From: Spongilla lacustris | Lineage: Eukaryota > Porifera > Demospongiae > Spongillida > Spongillidae | Length of the DNA stretch: 64,000 nucleotides | Direction of reading: 5' to 3' | Assembly (NCBI GenBank): GCA_949361645.1 | Contig: OX442431.1 | Coordinates: 5,218,473-5,282,472, forward strand | In this document: one piece after another, positions 52,501 to 63,458 of the stretch | How the letters are laid out: every line of letters starts with the position of its first letter | How positions within the stretch are numbered: position 1 is the first letter of the stretch | Notes under the pieces: model-generated | The model's database searches: none | The model's input: the letters and a program-made list of their open reading frames with translations, nothing else | What the model was told of the DNA's origin: nothing | Program-made: the position numbers and the translations under genes

Positions 52501-54024
52501 TGGCTTAAGTTCACTTGCATTAATGGGTCCAATGATACTGTCCACTTGCAGTGTGGGAGCTGACCCCATTGGTCCAGGTGGCTGGTCTCAGTGTGTGGAG
52601 CACTTGCAGTGAGGACTTATGGTTCCACTGTTTGGAGAGGGGCGGGTGTACGTACAGTACTTTATTGGGACTACATGTAGTGTGAGGGCGGCATCTCCAC
52701 TGGCATCTATTGACCCCTGCTTGTGAGGGCTCCTCTACTGGCAGTGCAGGGTCTGGTAACCCCATGTGTGAGAGAGCTGGTGGCTCCACTACTTGCAGTG
52801 TGGAGGTATCATTTTGTAAGTTTGCAAGGCTGTAGTGATGGGGACTGGTGGTTTTGCTGTGTGGGGATGGCTCCATTGGCCCCTTGAACTTGCAGAGAAT
52901 AATCAATAGTGGGGGTGGGGAGGGGGGCTGGACCAATGGGGTTCTGCATACATGTACATGTAAGGCCATTTGCAGTGAGGGCATGTGTGGCTTCCCTTGG
53001 TACATGTACATGCAGTTCATGGCTACCCTGGAATTGTGAGGGCTGCCAACTTCATTTGCAGCGAGAGGGTTAGTATAAGTATCTCTACTTGTACTGTGGA
53101 GGCTGACCCCATTGGTTAGTTGGTAGCTCCTGTGTAGGGTCTGATATGGGCGGGTGGTTCCATAGGTAGTGCGGGTTGGTGGCTCTGCATTGCATCTGTT
53201 GGTTTTGCAGGGCTGCTGTCTGGACTTGCAATGTAGTAGTGAGGGCCCATATGTGGGGGGCGGGGCCGGTGGCTCTTCAGTGATTTAGTGGCTGTTTACT
53301 TCCTACAACCACCATCGTCAGTGGTATGACCGCCGTCACTACCGCTCTCGATCTCCCTATCCTCATCGAATGTATCTTGAATATCGATCGTCGTATCCGT
53401 ACCGCTCGAACTCGTCCGCCGATTGAACCTCTTACGAGCTTGTCTTCAGTGGACGTCGCCATGCATATCGTTTATCTACACAGAAGATAACAAATATCAA
53501 CTGTGACAGGGACGATAGATTAAATACTTACCCAGCTAGCTAGCTAGCTAGCGCAGTATATATAGGTGTGGCTATAAGTTATCCAAGTCTCAGCCCACAG
53601 GAAGTAGTTGCATATTCATGTGATTTGGTATGGAAGCGGTTCACGCACGTACAACGGCGCGATTCGAGAGGGAAACGTGTACCAACTTTGCGCCGCTGTA
53701 TCTCCGTAACAGATGACATAAAAATTAACGAACAGAACAAATCGATAGGTATAGGACCAAACCGAATTTGAAGCGAATTGATTACTCCTACCTAAAGTTA
53801 TGGTGGGTTTGAACCCGGTGGGGTATCGAACGTTGCAATACTGGCACGGAGCAAGTGCAAGGCCCCCAAATGTATTTTACCATAGAGCAATGGTGTAGTA
53901 TGAAGTGTTGAAAATAGGAAGTTAATATCATTTATCGTTCGGGAGTTATAGTGATTCAAACACGAGGCATTTTTATAACTTTATATTTATATATGTGAAG
54001 TATCATTTTCTCGGAAACTGTCCC

Positions 54025-54260
54025 ATATATATTACTGTGAGCATTATTCAAACCCCTAAATCAAGATTAAATGACCACTCCTTTCAAGTTGTTACTATGA
54101 TCAATAAGATAACTAATCTTGATGAATTTTTACCCCAGTTCCATGAAAAAGTGTATGTTCTAGCTCGATATGTTTCTGAACACTATTTGGAAGGGTTTTA
54201 GTTGTGGCAGCTATGTGCGTGGCTAATAGATGCGATGTTTGCATGTATTAGCAAGCTGTC
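54025..54260 (+). pseudogene. Second copy of remodeler intron sequence beyond the palindrome
   Basis: ATTACTGTGAGCATTATTCA resumes exactly the copy-1 intron text interrupted at 43660, followed by segments related to 17530-17770 (CCAGTTCCATGAAAAAGTGT). Non-coding. Confidence 0.75.
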
Positions 54261-54292
54261 ATTTGTTCTAAAGTTGAGAGGAAAACCTTTTT

Positions 54293-54373
54293 CTGAACCA
54301 TTCTGTCAGGGCAGCTTAAGCAAGCCACCATGCATCTCTGTATTTAGAAAGCTACCCTGACAGAATGGTTCAG
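54293..54373. mobile_element. 81-bp hairpin with 19-bp perfect inverted repeats
   Basis: CTGAACCATTCTGTCAGGG at 54293-54311 is repeated inverted at 54355-54373. It looks like a minimal MITE or fold-back footprint. 54380-55380 beyond it shows no gene. Confidence 0.8.
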
Positions 54374-55387
54374 TTCCTACATCCAGCTGGCCCATCACCG
54401 TCCTTCTCATTTCCTACCAGAGATGACATACTGTTGAGCACATAGATATTTTAATGAAGGCTAATCCCACCATATCTAAAAGTGGATGGGTATATAGTGT
54501 GTCCACTGCTGAAGCAGCATAATGCATTGCTTAGATTAAGGTGTATTTTGTAACGAGTGCATGAAAATTCATATTGATCTCAGCTTTGTTAACTGTACTT
54601 TTAATTCACCCTCTGTTTGGTGGGCACCATTGTAAAAGAGTAGCTAACTCTTGTTGCAAACTCAATGGCATTCATGTTGCTCAATCAAAACCACCTGTAC
54701 CTTATATGGAAGTAATGTTTGTTTAAACCCCACAAAACAAGCATCCTCTTGTATTTTACTTAATAACTTAATAACCCTCAGAGATCCCCACCTATTATGA
54801 AATCAGGTTGGCAAGGGTCTGCTGATGAAGCCAGTATAAATTTCATGATAAAAGCCGGTGGCACTCTTTTTAAAAATAAAATATAAGTTGAAAATCATTA
54901 AACAACAATATCCGTATACCATTTTGATAACCATTAATAATTGTAACGTGTTTATGTATGTAATAGCATGCTGTACAAAATAGTATACTGATTTGTCCAG
55001 AATCATCAACCCTCATCAATCTACAAGTGATAAACGTTATGGTTAAAAGGTCAAAATTTCAATTAAGCATAATTTGAAAGTGTTAAAGGTGAGAGACCCA
55101 ATAACTTAGGTTATGACGTGTCTTTAGTACCTCTACAATGTGGCTAAGTATGAAAAGGATTTGAGGTACTCATGCAATTTTTTGTGAGAACTGACATGAT
55201 CCTACCCTAGTGCTGGCTGTAATGAGGCACTGAAGAGTGTGGCTGAAAGCACTAGTCCTTCAAAACAGCTATTTAGTGTCCAAATCTTAGCTAAAAGCAC
55301 ATATATTTTACCTTGCGTAGCACCTTTGATGTAGGCTTCCGTTCTTCCTATTAATGTGTGGATCTCCACTGCTATGGCTCTCTATTG

Positions 55388-56150
55388 ACAGTCCTGCTTT
55401 GGACGGTGTATGCAAAGTAGCCTTAGACATCACTGCACAACAAGCCAACACACTTGATGAGCAGAAACAGCTTAATCATCAATATCACACCCCAAACACC
55501 TAACATACACTACATCAGTGTTGGGTTGTTGTGTATTTCTGTGTTCCTGTTCGTTTTGTTTATAACATTTAAAAACCACTTTGTCTGAAGGTTGTGTTAG
55601 TAACCGTTATGGCAAGAAGCCAGTATTGGTGTCAATCACTTTTGTATTTGTGTGGTGCAGCATGGTAACTTGCAATGGTGTGTTCTTCGCTCCCTTTTGG
55701 GGTCTGTAACTTACAAGATTTTTAGCTATGTGATTGTACATTTAAGAATATATATATATATATATTTTTTCTGCTAATTTAAAAATGTAGATTGGCACCA
55801 ATGCTGGTTGAATTGCCTGCACCATGCAGTATCAGACTGAGTCACTGTGGCATTGGTCCATAGCAAAGCTCTCTGCTTTTTTTTCCAATTTATCAGAGCT
55901 TTTGCTATGCACCAATTGCAACAATGTCAATACTGGCTTTTTTTTTTTGTCATATGCATGGTTTGATGTGTATGGTTGATGTTTGTACAGTTAGGGAGTT
56001 TCTTCCTGTTATGTGTAATTGTCAGTTGGTGGGTGATGGCAAAGGTCATGGGAATGTTGACATGAATTCCTTTGTGTAAGAAGGGGGTGGGCACTGGCAT
56101 TTCATAAACACCTCTTGAAGTCAAGCTAAGGGCTGGTGTTGTTGACACTG
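55388..56150 (+). pseudogene. Second copy of the short-isoform tail and 3' flank
   Basis: Matches 19727-20520 at high identity, including the stop codon and the following untranslated sequence. It preserves 37 codons (SPALDGVCKVALDITAQQAN ... HTPNT) with synonymous differences. Upstream exons 22-25 are missing. Only one unit of the 82-bp array is present. Confidence 0.9.
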
Positions 56151-57400
56151 CATTCCATGAATGTAGAAGGTCTGTTGTTTTGACACTTCACCTCTGGTAT
56201 TGTTGTGGGTGGACTAACTCTCTTGATATCATTTCAATCAATAAGTGCATTCACTAGGTTAACAGAGTGGGGTCAAAAACCTTCCACCAATCTTTGAAAG
56301 GTGACACCATACTACCAAGGAGTATTCCATCAAGCCAGATGTGCAATAAGGCATGTTTACCATGTAGCTAGATGCTAAAGTTTGCGTGAAAGGTTCTAGT
56401 AGCGTCTGATTGATGCAAAGTGTACCCAAAGCTAGATCCCAAGCTGCACACACTGTGTCTAATGATAGCTGTGACATTTTCGTAGTTGTGCAACTTTTCC
56501 TGTATCTTACATACACGACAATTGTTATGTAAATTGTAAAGTGAATGCTAGGTTAACCTAGCGTTTTTACCAGCACCTATGTGTGTGTGGGGGGGGGGGG
56601 GGGGGGGGGGTAATTCACATTTTTAATTTTTAGTGTGTTGTATGTGTGTGTGTGGGAGGGGGAAGCACTTCTGTAGGGAGTACATGTAAATGTATCTGTG
56701 CAACATTTCATATTTAGCATTTGAAAAATTGATCACCTGTGTGTGTGTGGTAATATATGCTTTATGTACACACCATCTGGTGACTGTTAGAATGTGGTGC
56801 CTTGGATGTGCTTGTGTGACTGTCTGACATTAGGTAATGATGCTTCTGTTAGACCTGACTGTAGCACAGTGTACAGCTTACTGACATTAATATAAGGATA
56901 CGTGAGGTATGAAATTGGAGGATTAAACACGCAAATTAGGCAAACTCTGTTCAGAAGTAGATGCTGAATCTAAAAATGTAATTGGCATTATACAATTATA
57001 TACCAATCATGAGATATAATCAAAAATGAAAATGTGCATTATTGCTTTTTTCCCCTCTTTCGGTGAACACCACTGTAAGTACACACTGACAGTACAATGT
57101 GGTGCCTTGGATGTGTTTGTGTGACTGTCTGACTTTAGGTAAAGGATGCTTCTGTTAGACCTGATGGTAACACAGTGTACAGCTTACTGACATTATATAA
57201 GGATACGTGAAGGAAAGGAGAAGATTAAACTGGCAAATTAGGCAAACTCAATTACAGAGGCCTTGAATTTTATATACATATTGTACCTTATTGACGTGCA
57301 AATGGTAAGTGGTTCACAGTGTGATTGCATAGCGCGGCACTATGCAATTTGTCTGATAGCAAGTTTGCAATATTGTCAATAAAAAAATATTTCCTGTGAT
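56151..57400. other. Non-coding stretch with two related 130-bp segments
   Basis: No gene supported. 56790-56950 and 57095-57250 are imperfect direct repeats (GTGGTGCCTTGGATGTG ... GACATTA.TATAAGGATACGTGA). A poly-G tract lies at 56590-56610. Confidence 0.7.
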
Positions 57401-57404
57401 AATT

Positions 57405-57660
57405 TTTGCACACATGGGCAGCTCACTCCTATGTTTGGCCTTTGCAGGCAAAAACATCATACCACTTCAGGGCAGAAACTTTACGCATCAGCAGTTGTTT
57501 GTCCTCAGACAGGCGGCCCTCCACCAGCAGCAGGTGCAGCAGGCACAGCAGAATGTCCAGCTCACATCCACACCCTTTGTTAGTGCTGTACCCCAGCTCC
57601 CCAGGTGCAGCAGTCGAGCCACCCAATCCACTGGACAGTTTCCAAACCCACATGTTGGAT
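57405..57660 (+). pseudogene. Second copy of the remodeler last exon, truncated
   Basis: 57405-57600 matches 31555-31765 (KNIIPLQGRNFTHQQLFVLR, QAALHQQQVQQAQQN), with the acceptor kept and one CAG codon lost. It then jumps to a piece matching 32063-32100 (CCACCCAATCCACTGGACAG), so about 300 bp of the exon is deleted. Confidence 0.9.
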
Positions 57661-57870
57661 CTGAACTAAATGTCTGGGGGGGGGGGGGGGGGGGGATGTG
57701 TGTGTATGCATTATCTCTGGTATACTCAACGAGAGTTCGCGACCACCCAATCCACTGGACAGTTTCCAAACCCACATGTTGGATCTGAACTAAATGTCTG
57801 GGGGGGGGGGGGGGGGGGGGGGGGATGTGTGTGTATGTATTATCTCTGGTATACTCAACGAGAGTTCGCG
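57612..57870. repeat. Two copies of a 120-bp unit with poly-G tracts
   Basis: The unit CCACCCAATCCACTGGACAG ... ATGTTGGATCTGAACTAAAT, poly-G, CTCTGGTATACTCAACGAGA occurs at 57612-57740 and 57745-57870. It includes the decayed last-exon fragment. Confidence 0.9.
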
Positions 57871-58008
57871 AGTGGGTGCGCAACTGAAGATGTGGCGATG
57901 GAAGGCGAACTCTTCCATGAAGGCATTGAATTATTTAAGCAGCTCTGAACTCGGGTTCTCCCCCCCCCCCCCCCCCCCCCCCCCCTTTTTTTTAAGGGTT
58001 TTCTCCAG

Positions 58009-58270
58009 GAGGTATGGGCCCACTTCTAATTATAGGCAATATTAATCGTTGGCCCCTGCTCGTGTGCTGGCAGTATGCTTTGTACGAATGTGAAGTATTA
58101 GTGCAGGCGGCGTGCACAACGGACGCTACACGATGTACGAATAGTATTGAAAGAATGCGGGAATATATGCATTACATCACCGTTAAGTATGCAGGGTTGG
58201 TCACGAGACCGCCTCGTTCACTACGTATAGATCAGACCAGTTTTACGTTCGAGTGTGACCCTCAAATGTA
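58009..58270 (+). other. Exon-like open segment of unknown identity
   Basis: After an acceptor-like TTTTCTCCAG at about 58008, a frame with MGPLLIIGNINRWPLLVCWQ ... TSFTFECDPQM stays open and meets a good donor (AAAT|GTAAGTCT) at about 58268. I do not recognise the sequence. It is not part of the copy-1 block. It could be one exon of an unrelated gene or chance. Confidence 0.3.
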
Positions 58271-58797
58271 AGTCTACCCTGTACATGTACTCGGAAATAA
58301 TAATATCATTTTGCTTGCATCCTTTTTAAAATTTATACTTACTGCATGGGTCAGTCACTTTATACCTGCCCTCGAAATACTCCATTCCTAAGAGAAGATA
58401 TTCGACTTACAGCGCTCCATGTCTAGAATTAAACTCACCGGTACTACGCCCGAACAAAGCGACGTAAAGGTACGGCGTTACGATAGGCAGATTGAGCACT
58501 GTGTTTTACGTACCACAGTATAGTTTTTGTGACATGAATGCATCGTACTCGATTTAAAAAAAAAACAAACTTACTTTCGACTAGGTGTGAAACTCACCGG
58601 TATAGCGACCGTAGCTTTGTCGTAAAAATTCTGAGAACTTGACCACCAGATAGCCAGATGAAAAATATGTGCCAACGGATAGTTAGTTTGCCATCTGTAC
58701 GACCAAAAGAAAAATCTAAAAGCCAAGCCTTTAATTCGCGCGCAATGTTTGGTAAATAGACCCTTCTCGCGTAAGATCAGGAATGTGATAGCAAGGA

Positions 58798-59166
58798 TCA
58801 AGCTTTGAACTCAATTTGATTCATATCGCTGTGGCTGCCTCCGGATGCCGTTTTCACTTGGTTGTGGTTGCCTCCGGATGTGCTATCAAATTCCTCATCT
58901 CTATGCGAGAAGGGTCTATTAAGCTTGAACACAATGAACAGGTCATCGTCAATAATGTGGTCGATTGCACCCTGAAAATCATCTGAATGTGAAATAAAAC
59001 AACCTACAAAACCATGAACTTTATGAAAAGTGTTCCCTTTACCACAATCCACGGATACGTTCTTTTCCGCTCGCTCCTGTGCAAAAGTGGTACCCGCCAT
59101 TTTATCCGTAAAGGCCTGGGGACTTGAACTGCCAGGACTGTACTTGTTGATTGGTCTGGTTTCCAA
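58798..59166 (-). CDS. Unrecognised ORF, 122 codons
   Basis: A minus-strand ORF with an internal start MAGTTFAQERAEKN, ending MNQIEFKA and a stop. It is hydrophilic, with no motif recognised. It sits near AATAGACCCTTCTCGC inverted repeats (58753-58768 and 58905-58920), one of which falls inside the ORF, which argues that it may belong to a mobile element. Low confidence as a real gene. Confidence 0.25.
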   Translation of the reverse strand: METRPINKYSPGSSSPQAFTDKMAGTTFAQERAEKNVSVDCGKGNTFHKVHGFVGCFISHSDDFQGAIDHIIDDDLFIVFKLNRPFSHRDEEFDSTSGGNHNQVKTASGGSHSDMNQIEFKA

Positions 59167-59299
59167 TCCCTTCCAGTCTAATATCTATGCGTACACTTAC
59201 TACGCAGCACAGGCGCGCGCGTGGTACGTGGCACGTTAGTTACTTGTGATATGGTGTGATGCATCAGATATGATCTCGGCAGCCCGTCGAGGAATTTAA

Positions 59300-59640
59300 T
59301 TATCTGCATAAACCGGATCTGGAGCTATCAGATGCGTAAAATTTTCTGGTAGGATCGGGGGGGGGGGGGGGGGCGGGGGGCGCAATACGAGACGGTAGGG
59401 AAGGGGATGGGCACAGGAGGGGCGTAGCCCCTCCCGCTCCAGCTAGGGGGTATGGGGGAGCACTGGCCCATTGGGGACTGGGGCGGAGCCCCAGAAGCCT
59501 TACAAGTTCCGCATTATTAAGCTTCAGAAAGATAAGAAATTTCATTCCTTTCGTATGTGACTTCTCTGCCGAATTCAATCGAAACAGCCAAGGAATGCAT
59601 TTTTATTTATTATTATAAATTTTTAACACCAGGCTTATAT
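59300..59640. other. G-rich non-coding segment
   Basis: Contains a poly-G run at about 59358-59384 and GGGGCGTAGCCCCTCCCGC/GGGGCGGAGCCCC-type small hairpins. The minus-strand Pro-rich ORF is a composition artefact. Confidence 0.7.
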
Positions 59641-59919
59641 TAACAATAAATTTATAATTATACAGTCCGATCGGGTCAGCAAATGTGTAAGGTGTAATTT
59701 AACTTATGTTGACTTCATTCCAGTGGGTTGAGCAATCAATAACATTTTTCTTGGTTGTCTTTTTGTATACTTGTCCATTCAATTCTAAATCGTAAACCCG
59801 TTGTGCTTCGAGATGCATTTTTAGCGAGGAGTTTGCTCTCTCAACACCACTAAATTTTAACAAAGTCACTGTATAAACCCTTTCATCGCGTGAGCAATGA
59901 CTTCATTAAAATTAAAGTT

Positions 59920-60150
59920 GTCCGCCATCTTGGTGCTATCGGACGCTATGGGCAAAACAAAGCTTTTGGTTATTACTGTACGTTCACAGTAAGTGATTGT
60001 GGGTTTGGTTTAATTTTTTTACAGTGGGCACTGACATCATTCCATGGTAAGAATATAAAAGTATTACGAGACCCAAAACAGGCATAAACAATAAAAAACT
60101 GTAAATTGCTCATACCGTTCTATAGTAACTTGAGCACCAAGATGGCGGAC
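59920..60150. mobile_element. 231-bp inverted-repeat element with YY1-like ends
   Basis: GTCCGCCATCTTGGTGCT at 59920-59937 is perfectly inverted at 60133-60150. The end contains AAGATGGCGG, a YY1-type core. Non-coding, MITE-like. Confidence 0.75.
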
Positions 60151-62630
60151 AGCATTGAATATGAATTGAATTAACCTCAAATTAATTTCATTAAATTAAT
60201 TTTCATGCGATTTTTGATGTCATATGAAAAGGGTCTATTTCTGTTCACTGTCATGCACGATCAGCTTTGGTCTGTTTGGCTATAAATTATAATAGATGCT
60301 TCATATATTATAAATTACTATTTTAAAAGAATTACCTGCTTGTGTACCTTTTTTCTTCGAGAACATCTCATTCAATGCATCTTAAAATTATAATAAAAAT
60401 AGCTATAGCCAAGCCCAAAACACTTTACAAACGTACGCCTTCTGACGGTTTATGTCCGCTACAGGTGACAAAGTCATTCAAGAGCAGGTGACAAAGTCAT
60501 TCAAGAGCAGGTGACAAAGTCATTCAAGAGACAGTATAATGGAGATAACAAAATGTGGGCCAGCGCATATGACTAACGTTTACACTGCATGGGCATGTAC
60601 ACTGATGTGATGGGTTAATTTAAGTTCCAAATAATTGGTATGTTCGACCTCCTACATTGTATTAGGGCAATAGGATTAATTAAATTCATATTTAGGATCG
60701 GCTTGTTAGGGGGAGGGGGGGGCGTACACCGCTTCTGCCGCTGAATCCGCCCCTGGGCTCTGGTTTGACAATATCACCCACCAGAGAATATGGGTCCCAT
60801 AATACTAGAGGAATGTAATTCCAGAGCATCCTACAATTCAAGGGCCAAGGTCAACTCCCCCCCCCCCCCCCCCCCCCCCCCCCATTTTTGTCCATGCCCC
60901 TTAAAAATCATTATGTAATCGACAATTGACCACACCTACAATGAAAATAAGGTATTTAGACGGTAAAAAAGCTTATGCTGGGGGAGGGGAGTGGAACAAC
61001 ATAGGTCCTGGGGGGCATTTGCAAGTCTGTCCCAGGGGTAGGGGGGGGGGGGGGGTGGAGATATAATATAAGCTTGTCCAGAGGAGGGGGTATGTTATTG
61101 TCATCTGTAGGGGTGTAATGAAATAGCCCATTGCTTGCTACAACACATCAAAGCAAATAGGATATTGCAGTTCCTCAATGGCAGATAACAGCTGTGTGGA
61201 CCTGTGGTAGCTAGTGCTATATTATTGCTGCTTTTATGTGTCTGCAGGAATAATCCTCAACTTTCCTGTCTTCTTCCAGTGTGCTGTATAAAATAGCTTA
61301 TGAACATTACTGCCCTATATGGAATAATAACAAGTGGAGCGGGCCATGAAACATGCATATCTTGCACCTCCATGGAATGGCTGCCATATGGCTCCACTGA
61401 GCACTTGTATGGTGTCAGCTTTTGAGCAGAAGCACTGAATAATGTGCCTCAAGGATATATATAACTTCGGGGGTGGGTCTCATAGCTGTCCTGCCCAGTG
61501 TCAATATGGAAGGCTGATAGACTTTATTTATTTATTTACCTTTGCTTGCTTGTGATCTCTACAAAGGTCTTCCAATTTACACATACACCCATGTAGATCG
61601 CAAATGTTGTGTGGTTAAATATTCATAGTTAAACTGAATGGTTTTTTCACTGTTAGAAGGCGTGTAGTAAATTATAGAAGTCATATTATCACTTACCTGG
61701 CTTTGCTAGTTGGTGTCGAACAAATTTATAAGCACAATTCGTACAATACGAAAGCAAACATGATACGATTTCCCGCCACGAAAGTGCCATCAGTGTTATT
61801 TCTAAGTTAGAATCGTCGAGTTAATATGCGTCATGTATGTTGTGTAAACTAAAGTGTATGCTCAAACTATAAAATCATGTGTTCCTCTAAAAAGTAGTGA
61901 ATAAACTGTCTCCAATGTTAGGTGTTGTTAATGAGCTACGAGTCCACCATGAATTGGAAATACCGTAATTCAATCATAATGATCTAATTTAAAAACCTAA
62001 TATCAAGATCAAAATAGCCGTGTAGTGTGAGCTAAAGTGCATTTGAAAAAATGCAGAAAAGGGATGAATTTTTTTTTCCTTCAAAAATTTCTTTTTTGAT
62101 AAAGACCCTCCCCCCCCCCCCCCCCCCCTAACTTTGATACCTCATAACTTTTTTACCTAGACTCCCCTGAAAAAATATTTGTGATGCTCTCAATCAAAGT
62201 TGGGGATGCCTCCCTCGTTCCAGAGTAAATTATCTATGGTTCCAGCAGTACCTCAGATTGCTGATTAACGTAATTGGTATTTATGGATGCGTATTGTGGG
62301 CGTTTCTAAATGTTACATGTAAGGGCTAGTCTCAGTGGGGATAAATACCGATATTAAAGGCATAATGGAGCCTTGGACGTTCCGTAGTGAAGCAAACAAA
62401 AAAAAAAAAAAAAACACATCGGTTTCCCTCGATCTGCTTGTTGCAGAGGCGTAGGAAGGACTTATCATGAGTGTAGTGGCTTACATTACAAAATAGAGGG
62501 GATGAATCTGATTGCCAGGCACAAAGTTAGAAGGTATACTGAATTATTAATTGTTCATACATATTTTATTCAGATGTTGTCTGTCTGGGTCTTCCACTGA
62601 CATGTTCCAGGACAAGCAAAAGTAGCAATA
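60151..62630. other. AT-rich intergenic region without a gene
   Basis: No ORF or RNA gene supported. Small items: three direct copies of CAGGTGACAAAGTCATTCAAGAG-like units at 60465-60535, and poly-C tracts at about 60858-60882 and 62108-62128. Confidence 0.7.
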
Positions 62631-63458
62631 CTTGTATTCCCCTGTAAGGGCCATGTTGCCACATTATCATAGTTTCCCAACACGAAGTGAGGGACATTCA
62701 ATAAATATTCGAATTGCAAATCCAACTGTAGAGCCCACCCTAAGCCTGGCCTGGTATAAAGTCACAGCCCAACGTAGAGCCCCAGGCCCACAGGCCAATG
62801 TTAAGCCCCACACACTCCAAGCCAAATGTAAAGTCCCATCCCAAGCCCAAAGCCCCACCCCCAGCCCAAAGCCCCACCCACAATTTCAAGATTCACATTT
62901 TGTCATTGTCTACGCATTGTTCAGCACGTTTCTTGCTAATATTGATGGCCAGCACCTATTTATAAGGCAGTTGCTAAATGCATTGAGAAGCACTCACATT
63001 ATTGATGAAGCAGGTCGGTACTCCAGTGATTATTTTCACTGCACAGCATAATTGCTGCTGATGCCTCACTAGTGGTGCATGCACCAGTACCCACTAAAGT
63101 GTATTGATTGGACCCTGTGTCTAACCTTGATAAAACACTTGGAGCAAATTTATTAATAGTTGAGCTGAGTTGAGTATTTAGATATACACTTATCTACACT
63201 TATCTTAGAATATGAGGGTTACTGACCAAACCGGGTTATGTATAGTTAAAGTTTTGAACTTTTTTAAAGGTCTTGTATAAATTGCAACTCTTAGACTAAC
63301 ATTGTGGAGTTAAGGCAATAAGTATTTAATTAGCTGTAGACTTCAATTCAAATGTGGCATTATTTCTGGTTGTCCTGTAAAATTACAGGAGTTTTTACAA
63401 TATCCCCTATATTCTTATACCTTTTTAGAATACATATCAATAGGCTTTTTCATTGCAG
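62631..63458. other. Upstream region of the second synthetase copy
   Basis: 62740-62890 has degenerate AAGCCC(A)-rich repeats. The 139-codon ORF across it is unconvincing. The first exon and promoter of the second synthetase copy should lie here or further left, but I could not recognise them. Intron sequence before the 63458 acceptor shares only short patches with copy 1. Confidence 0.5.

Larger units (their letters stand above)
44476..54024. mobile_element. 9.55-kb giant palindromic element
   Basis: GGGACAGTTTCCGAGAAAAT at 44476 is matched by its inverse ending at 54024. The sequence reads as an inverted repeat inward to about 48762. The left arm is about 4.29 kb and the right about 5.26 kb. 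The excess is mostly a 357-bp nested element in the right arm (49171-49527) and about 0.77 kb (roughly 50075-50845) missing from the left arm. Contents outside in: terminal segment shared with the 781-bp element, a conserved short exon-like ORF, a long degenerate array rich in TGCAAGTG, a 23-bp array, and a central 111-bp hairpin. (TA)n flanks both ends. No transposase seen. Arm ORFs of 60-220 residues are low-complexity repeat products. Confidence 0.92.

Noticed and set aside
45500..53000. Pro/Ser/Thr-rich ORFs of 60-220 codons in the palindrome arms
   Set aside because: They follow the degenerate tandem array, are mirrored on the opposite strand and have no recognisable motif.
58009..58270. 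STAT-like DNA-binding exon
   Set aside because: A faint likeness of the RPPRSLRIDQTSFTF stretch to STAT proteins was not supported by neighbouring motifs.
62632..63051. 139-codon ORF upstream of the second synthetase as its first exon
   Set aside because: It covers an AAGCCC-rich repeat, ends in a stop with no suitable donor in frame, and has no counterpart upstream of copy 1.
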